Below are positions 58,716-64,000 of a stretch of 64,000 bases of DNA, in pieces (the first letter of the stretch is position 1; every line of letters begins with the position of its first letter). The DNA is from Lachancea mirantina. Lineage: Eukaryota > Ascomycota > Saccharomycetes > Saccharomycetales > Saccharomycetaceae. The notes beneath the pieces were generated by a model that was not told the DNA's origin, did not search any database, and worked only from the letters and a program-made list of their open reading frames with translations. Both the position numbers and the translations under genes were made by a program. The DNA lies in NCBI GenBank assembly GCA_900074745.1, contig LT598468.1:1116001-1180000 (forward strand), in the 5' to 3' direction.

Positions 58716-59357
58716 TCACTTCAGTGCGACATCGTTTTGGACTAGTTCTTGTTTCAAGGAAGCCATAGATTTGGAGTCATTGGCAATGCCCCGGGTGTAG
58801 TCTTGTAGGATCGTTGTACGGTAGCCCAACTGAGCAGCAGAGATAGCCGTGTTTTTCACGCAGTAGTCAAGGGCGAGTCCTACGACAAAAACGTCGTTTA
58901 TTCCGTGTCTGTCCAGTAGTGAATGTAGTTCTGTCTTGTGCAGGCCCCAGATGTCGTTGAAAGCCGAGTAGTATTCGCGGTCGGCCAAGTAGCCTTTTTT
59001 CACGACGTGGTGATCTGTCGCGAGTTCCTCTAGCGTCGCAGCTATGGTAGGAGCCAGTTCGCTGCCTGGGGTGTCTTGAACGCAGTGTACGGGCCATAGC
59101 ATACCCCTTTGCGTCCGAGATGAGTCGGTGGGCGAAGTGTAAGTGAACTCGCTAAAATCGGGTTGCTGATGATTCACTGCGAATGAGGTGTGCGTTTTGG
59201 GGTGCCAGTCCTGCGTGACTACCACGCAAGCCCATCGATCGTCTTGCATTAGGTGTGCAATGCCCGACACAACTTGGTCGCCTTGGGGCACTGCTAGAGA
59301 ACCACTGGGTGGTAAAAAATCATTCTGAACATCCACTACGATTAATGCTTTCCCCAT
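58716..59357 (-). CDS. PNC1: Nicotinamidase Pnc1
   Basis: Converts nicotinamide to nicotinate in the NAD+ salvage pathway, relieving nicotinamide inhibition of Sir2. In S. cerevisiae it is stress- and calorie-restriction-induced and partly peroxisomal. The protein has 213 residues (S. cerevisiae 216). Catalytic triad D9 (IVVDVQNDF), a lysine at 120/121 (VVKKGY) and C166 (GLALDYCVKNTA). Zinc ligands are D50 and H52 (TQDWHPKTH) and H91 (WPVHCVQ). The family cis-peptide region preceding the active-site Cys is intact. I see no CCCCT/AGGGG stress element in the 350 bases upstream, unlike the S. cerevisiae gene. Confidence 0.95.
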   Translation of the reverse strand: MGKALIVVDVQNDFLPPSGSLAVPQGDQVVSGIAHLMQDDRWACVVVTQDWHPKTHTSFAVNHQQPDFSEFTYTSPTDSSRTQRGMLWPVHCVQDTPGSELAPTIAATLEELATDHHVVKKGYLADREYYSAFNDIWGLHKTELHSLLDRHGINDVFVVGLALDYCVKNTAISAAQLGYRTTILQDYTRGIANDSKSMASLKQELVQNDVALK

Positions 59358-60642
59358 AATTTGAAGTGCGTGTTGATAGTACTTTAGTTGGTGCGTATAC
59401 GTATTTTACGCGGGTTTCAGTAGTCAATTCTGTTCATTATATAGCAGCGCCTGTAGCATTATCATAAAGAAATTCAAGGGAAGCAGGACCAGGGACCAGG
59501 GATACCAAGTTGGTCCGACAAGGACCCTTTTTTACGGCCTGCGTCCTTACACAAAGAACCCTTAAAAACCGGAGTAGATGCGATGGGGGAGGTGTCATGA
59601 GGGACATGCTGAACATCTCAATTGCGATGTCTCCGTCGTTTGCATGAGGGAGTCTATATAGATGCTTGAAGAGATCATGCGGCGCTATGTCAATTGCCGG
59701 AAATATATATGTTTAGCCCGTAGCAAAACAGAAGGATGATGTGTCAAAGCGTTTCCTTCGTTGTTGTCTATTCGTTGAAGAACTTAGTTATTTATTTTCT
59801 CTCGTGGGTCAAGAGAGGAGCCCACTAAGAAGCTACTACATAGATGCAGCGCACGCTTGTACAAGGATCTGTACATCTTCAACCGGAGAGCCCACCGCAT
59901 TGTTTATTGAATTGTCCATTGGATTGTCCAGCTTCATTGCCCAGTTTCGTTGTCCCTCCTCAGCTTTCTTGTTGTAAGGCGTGGCATTTGTGATACGGGT
60001 CATTATGCTTTCGTTTTCCTGGATGCCATATGTAACTATTATGTACGAAAGCATGCTATCTGTATCTAATATTCAGCGGAACTGAGCGGAAATGAAAGCC
60101 TTTCGTTAGTTTGTTTTAAACTCGATTGTGTAAGCTATGGTTGACAATTAGTGGTGGTGAAAGCGAAAACCACCAGCTTCAACTGTACACTAGCTTGTAA
60201 CTAGAAATTTGACTTCTCAGGCGCGAAATGTGGCATCAAAATAGTACTTCTGTATCATCGTGGAACATCCTTGACATTCGGAACTCCATATTGTCAAGGA
60301 GTCTGTCCCATATTTAACATCTGACGCTACTCACCGATTACTCGTAGGCGTATCAAGTGATGACTTATGCTCTGAAGAGGTCACGTATCACGGTCAGAGA
60401 TATGGCTTTAAAGATTGGGCGGCAAGTTGTAGATTTGTTTCATCTTAAACCCTCCTTTCAACAATAGCAGCATTAGAAACCCCGGGGCGTTTCATAAGGT
60501 TTTATAGCGATAAGTACGTGAAATTTAGTATATAGTTGCCGAAAACTTGGATCGGAAGCCGCTTGCGACAAACAGCTGCTCGACGAGAGAAACTTCCAAG
60601 ATTGATATTACGAAACCTATTGAAAGCACAAAAGCATTTTGA
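59358..60642. other. Long PNC1-VIR1 divergent intergenic region
   Basis: 1285 bases. Only frames starting at GTG/TTG or short antisense frames are present; no gene is supported. A tandem ACCAGGG pair near 59489 and a GGACCA ... TGGTCC inverted repeat spanning about 59486-59516 are the only ordered structures noticed. A small RNA gene cannot be excluded. Confidence 0.4.
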
Positions 60643-63009
60643 ATGCCACCCAAAAAGCCTATTAGAACAAGTGGCGGCGCGAGGTTTCTGGACGCAATCG
60701 AGAATTTCCTGAAGAATCCGTCCAATAACACCACTTCTCTCTGTAAGACTGGAATCGAGCTGCTGAACGCAGCGCGAGATGTGGTGTTGCGCGGAGAACA
60801 ACTTGAAGTGGCAAACAACCTCGACATCTTCAGCCCCATTATCTTCTCGTTACCACACACGGAGTTCCACCTGGATTTGATCGCCTACCTGTTTGCCTAT
60901 TGCTCCGTGCACTCCGGATTGTCGAAATTGGCCCAAGTGTTTGCACATCGAGCGACAAATGATCCCAAAGTGATCGAAAAACTCAGATCTTTATGTCAAG
61001 GTTCCGAAACTTCGTATGCGCCTGGGTTCTATACGGTCATCAAAATTCTAGACCAGTTCCCGACAATCGACGCAAAAATTGCGGGGTTTTTAGATATGCG
61101 CCTGAGTCACGTCCTGGTCAACGCTTGGATCCCGCTTTGGGATTACAAGGCGTCATCGACTGAACCGCTAGCAGAAAGCTTCATCTCACGAAACGTGCTT
61201 TTCGCATCGACAAACGATGCCCTTCTCGAGTTTTTGATCGCAGCCGAAAGCCGCGCTGTGTCGCAGTGGCGGGATCTCGAAGACATCAAATCCAAGGCTA
61301 CGCATTATTTCATCACGGTCGTGGCAACGCGTACAGTCGAAGTGGCACGTTTCGTTTCCGCTGAATTTCTCCAATTCGCCTCGACACATTTGACCCACTG
61401 CTTCCACAACGACAGTGTTGAGAGGGCGAAAACCGATGTCTTTCTTAATCTGCAAGTGTTGATGGAGATAGTTGATCATAAGGATATCAATTTTTGCGAA
61501 GAATCCCACTTAGCACTGCTATTAAACGTTTCCCTTCAAAATCTGTACCGGATGTGCCGCGATGGCAAGATTTGTGCAATCCACAGTGCATTAGGAAAAC
61601 TAGGATCAACTCAATCTCTTCCTGCGCTGATCCTCATCGCTGCCTATGTGATCGGGAAGTTTATCGTTAGTGTTGGAAACACGGTACTTTTCGCGGAACC
61701 CATAGCTTACGGGAAAACCGTGAGAGCTGTGCGAGACCTCAGTTACGGATTACCGCCATTTTTTGAAGATGTCTTACCAAAACATTCTCCCATTCCAAAG
61801 TCCTCGTTTACCTTTGATAAAAGCAAAAGTACCGACCAGGAAAAGCCCCTCGTAAGCTATTCTAAGATCACGGCGGACTTGCTGGACATTCTCAGGCTGC
61901 TATTCCTGATCACCAAAGAGCTTTTGGGAGAATATGGCAAACTGATTTCTTTCGAATTGCCTAAGAGAAAGAACGCCAGTCAGATTACCTCTAGTTTGGA
62001 GCTTAAGTTTCAATGCACTTTTCTGAAACTATATTTCATCTCAACTTCAGTCGCCCTGGTTGTTTCAGAACAGCTTACCGACCAAAAAAGCCATGCTACG
62101 ATGATTGGTGAAAAACAAGCACTAATTTATAGTAAAGTGCTGGAGCTTAACTCCTCGGACTGTGTCGCTGCCATTTTCGAGACATTTGAGGGATTCGCAT
62201 TGTATCAGTTCGTCAGTTTTTCGAAACTCGTCTCGAGCACAGACCTGCTGCTCCAAAGGAAGCACATTGAGCTCATCGAGAATTTAGCCTCTAAAGAAGA
62301 GAGCGTTAAAATTGTCGCGAATTGTCTGACTGATGAGTTGGCTTCCAACTCATTCAAGAAGTATATTCAACTCAAGAACGACGGTTCGGCCCATTTCAAG
62401 CCAATTTACGCCAATTTGCTCAAGATGGAACAGCCTAAGGTGGAAACAAAAAAAATTGCAATTCGCAGTCTAGAGTTGCTTATCAAAAGAGCATATCCGG
62501 AAGCAGAAGCGCGAGAAGAGTCTCAAAACAAAAATTCCGGCTTAACGACTCAGAAAATGGAGGTGTCAGCTACGAACGCGCAGAAAAACAGTTTCAAATT
62601 CAATGCGAACGCTTCCTCCTTTATCCCAAACGACAGCGGCCCTGCCCTGATCCAAAGACAGATTCCTGAGACCGACTCTCACGAATTCCTATCACAGGCC
62701 CAACGACAAACGCTACGACCACCGAACAATAACTCCAATTACCGTTTGCCCTCAAATCGTAATTTTGCCACGGAACCCTCTCACTCAAACTATCAGCATG
62801 TGAACTATGACCAAAAATTCTCGAAACAAATAGACCCTTCGAACTTGTGGAACAACAAACAATTGGGAGATCAAACACAGCAACATCGCAGTATTAATTC
62901 TGCATCCGTTAACACCGGCAAAAACTATATCCTTAGTGGATTTAACTGGGCGTCGAACAACAGTAAACCCAAATCAGTCCACGTTGACATGTTCGACAAT
63001 CACTCCTGA
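60643..63009 (+). CDS. VIR1: YGL036W-type protein, Virilizer-like m6A writer subunit Vir1 by position
   Basis: Helical, probably repeat-containing protein of 788 residues. I identify it mainly by position: PNC1 (YGL037C) is followed by YGL036W in S. cerevisiae. YGL036W was recently identified as Vir1, the Virilizer-related subunit of the meiotic mRNA N6-adenosine methyltransferase complex with Ime4, Mum2 and Slz1. Seen here: a basic N-terminus (MPPKKPIRTSGG), long alpha-helical segments through about residue 600 without signal peptide or enzymatic motif, and a disordered Asn/Ser/Gln-rich tail (about 620-788; NNNSNYRLPSNRN, DQTQQHRSIN). The architecture of large alpha-helical scaffold plus polar tail fits the assignment, but I did not verify sequence similarity. 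Confidence 0.65.
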   Translation: MPPKKPIRTSGGARFLDAIENFLKNPSNNTTSLCKTGIELLNAARDVVLRGEQLEVANNLDIFSPIIFSLPHTEFHLDLIAYLFAYCSVHSGLSKLAQVFAHRATNDPKVIEKLRSLCQGSETSYAPGFYTVIKILDQFPTIDAKIAGFLDMRLSHVLVNAWIPLWDYKASSTEPLAESFISRNVLFASTNDALLEFLIAAESRAVSQWRDLEDIKSKATHYFITVVATRTVEVARFVSAEFLQFASTHLTHCFHNDSVERAKTDVFLNLQVLMEIVDHKDINFCEESHLALLLNVSLQNLYRMCRDGKICAIHSALGKLGSTQSLPALILIAAYVIGKFIVSVGNTVLFAEPIAYGKTVRAVRDLSYGLPPFFEDVLPKHSPIPKSSFTFDKSKSTDQEKPLVSYSKITADLLDILRLLFLITKELLGEYGKLISFELPKRKNASQITSSLELKFQCTFLKLYFISTSVALVVSEQLTDQKSHATMIGEKQALIYSKVLELNSSDCVAAIFETFEGFALYQFVSFSKLVSSTDLLLQRKHIELIENLASKEESVKIVANCLTDELASNSFKKYIQLKNDGSAHFKPIYANLLKMEQPKVETKKIAIRSLELLIKRAYPEAEAREESQNKNSGLTTQKMEVSATNAQKNSFKFNANASSFIPNDSGPALIQRQIPETDSHEFLSQAQRQTLRPPNNNSNYRLPSNRNFATEPSHSNYQHVNYDQKFSKQIDPSNLWNNKQLGDQTQQHRSINSASVNTGKNYILSGFNWASNNSKPKSVHVDMFDNHS

Positions 63010-63175
63010 AAGGTAACAAAAGAGTATAATAGTTTAGCTATCAATCTCCTAACCTTTGCTATCGATGGAGCGCTGAATCATCAACAAATGGTATACACTT
63101 TCGTTATCCCTCGCTGCTTTATCTGGTTTCTACCTAACGCTTTTCAGTTCAGAAAACTGAAGAAAAAAAAGTTCG

Positions 63176-63206
63176 AAAAAATTTGAAGCTCATCTCATCT
63201 CATCGC
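63176..63206. promoter_or_regulatory. RRPE and PAC motifs upstream of ENP2
   Basis: AAAAAATTT at 63176-63184 (RRPE core) is followed closely by AGCTCATCTCATCTCATCGC. On the reverse strand this reads GCGATGAG (63199-63206) plus two further GATGAG copies, the PAC element. RRPE upstream of PAC within 50-75 bases of the ATG is the classical ribosome-biogenesis promoter, matching ENP2. Confidence 0.75.
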
Positions 63207-63250
63207 ATCACACTTAAGCGCAGAGTACATATTAGTAAAAGGGCTAGCAA

Positions 63251-64000
63251 ATGGTTCTTAAGTCAACATCTGCTAGTGACGTACCCGTGTATCAAGTTTC
63301 GGGCTCAAATGTCTCGCGATCGCTTCCAGATTGGATTGCGAAGAAGAGAAAGAGATCCTTGAAGAATGACCTTGAATTCCAGAACAGAGTTGAGCTCATA
63401 CAGGATTTCGAATTCAGCGAAGCGTCTAATAGAATCAGATGTTCAGTGGACGGGAATTATGTGATGGCGACAGGCACATACAAGCCACAAATTCACGTCT
63501 ACGACTTCGCGAATTTGTCTCTCAAGTTCGAAAGGCACACAGATGCGGAAAATGTGGACTTTTTGATTCTTTCCGATGACTGGACGAAAAGTATCCATTT
63601 GCAAAATGACAGAAGCATACAGTTTCAAAATAAGGGAGGTCTCTACTACACAACAAGGATACCGAAGTTTGGACGCAGTCTGGCTTATAACAAGGTAAAC
63701 TGTAACCTTTACGTGGGGGCAAGCGGTGACGAGCTATACAGACTTAACCTGGAACATGGCAGGTTTCTCAACTCGTTCAAACTCGACTCAGAAGGAGTCA
63801 ACCATGTGTCTGTTGACGAGGTTAACGGGCTGACAGCAGTGGGTATGGAGACCAACGTGGTCGAATTTTGGGATTCCAGAGCGCGGTCAAGGATAGCAAA
63901 GTTACAACTTGAAAACAGCCTTGACAATTCCCCATTCCAAGTAACGTGCACCAGTTTCAAAAACGATGGTCTAAATTTTGCGTGCGGGACTTCCAATGGA
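63251..64000 (+). CDS. ENP2: Nucleolar ribosome-biogenesis protein Enp2, C-terminal part outside window
   Basis: WD-repeat component of the SSU processome/90S pre-ribosome needed for 18S rRNA maturation. The frame is open from ATG 63251 to the right edge (250 residues of about 700). The N-terminus MVLKSTSASDVPVYQVSGSN, DWIAKKRKRSLKNDLEFQNR, VELIQDFEFSEASNRI and YKPQIHVYDFANLSLKFERH is almost identical to S. cerevisiae Enp2 (YGR145W). Early beta-propeller blades are visible, as in VVEFWDSRARSRIAKL. Confidence 0.96.
   Translation, partial: MVLKSTSASDVPVYQVSGSNVSRSLPDWIAKKRKRSLKNDLEFQNRVELIQDFEFSEASNRIRCSVDGNYVMATGTYKPQIHVYDFANLSLKFERHTDAENVDFLILSDDWTKSIHLQNDRSIQFQNKGGLYYTTRIPKFGRSLAYNKVNCNLYVGASGDELYRLNLEHGRFLNSFKLDSEGVNHVSVDEVNGLTAVGMETNVVEFWDSRARSRIAKLQLENSLDNSPFQVTCTSFKNDGLNFACGTSNG

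Noticed and set aside
59741-59977. 78-codon frame in the PNC1-VIR1 intergenic region
   Set aside because: It begins at GTG, contains no ATG start, and looks like random AT-rich coding potential.

Overview
The window is a stretch of nuclear chromosome from a budding yeast of the family Saccharomycetaceae, most likely a lineage that never underwent the whole-genome duplication, such as Lachancea. Genes are dense and almost intron-free. The one nuclear pre-mRNA intron found uses the canonical yeast GTATGT donor and TACTAAC branch point. The tRNA genes are close to those of Saccharomyces cerevisiae. Gene order is a merged, ancestral-looking version of several S. cerevisiae blocks. The clearest case is SSA2-POM33-HIF1-(CDC3)-SPA2/SPH1-MRPL15, which interleaves the two sister regions YLL021-024 and YLR312-314. 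The assignment to Lachancea is inference. Homology calls rest on remembered family sequences and motifs, with no database search.

Layout. 1-6.7 kb: VPS10 (running off the left end), FUS3 and ACH1, as in YBL017C-YBL016W-YBL015W. 6.8-8.9 kb: four tRNA genes (Ile, Lys and two intron-bearing Pro-UGG) and an MDP-1 type phosphatase. 9.2-14.5 kb: SSA-type Hsp70, POM33, HIF1. 14.7-23.1 kb: septin CDC3, a PCA1-type metal P-ATPase, tRNA-Phe, a PHO5-type acid phosphatase. 23.6-30.7 kb: tRNA-Pro(AGG), SPA2, MRPL15, ROK1. 31-44.8 kb: ATP20, MCM4, RLF2, an unrecognised coiled-coil gene, DSS4, TIF6, a C2H2 zinc-finger gene (CMR3/YPR015C type), tRNA-Leu(UAG), the YPR011C carrier and spliced YPR010C-A, which is essentially the S. 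cerevisiae YPR020-YPR010 order. 45.4-54.8 kb: DPC29, a uric acid/xanthine-type NCS2 permease absent from S. cerevisiae, VMA7, CHS5, UGA1, YGR017W. 55-64 kb: a stand-alone tRNA-binding-domain gene, RSR1, OCH1, PNC1, YGL036W (VIR1) and the start of ENP2.

Themes. Several promoters carry the expected sites: pheromone response elements before FUS3, heat-shock elements before the Hsp70 gene, an MluI cell-cycle box before RLF2, and RRPE/PAC ribosome-biogenesis motifs near ROK1, TIF6 and ENP2. The most unusual stretch is about 39.9-43.0 kb around the zinc-finger gene. It is strikingly GC-rich and packed with perfect or near-perfect palindromes, including a 34-bp perfect one with a CACGTG core. A further 31-bp inverted repeat lies inside the neighbouring carrier gene, and weaker versions occur around FUS3-ACH1. 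No transposon, LTR, virus-like element, CRISPR array or rRNA gene was recognised.
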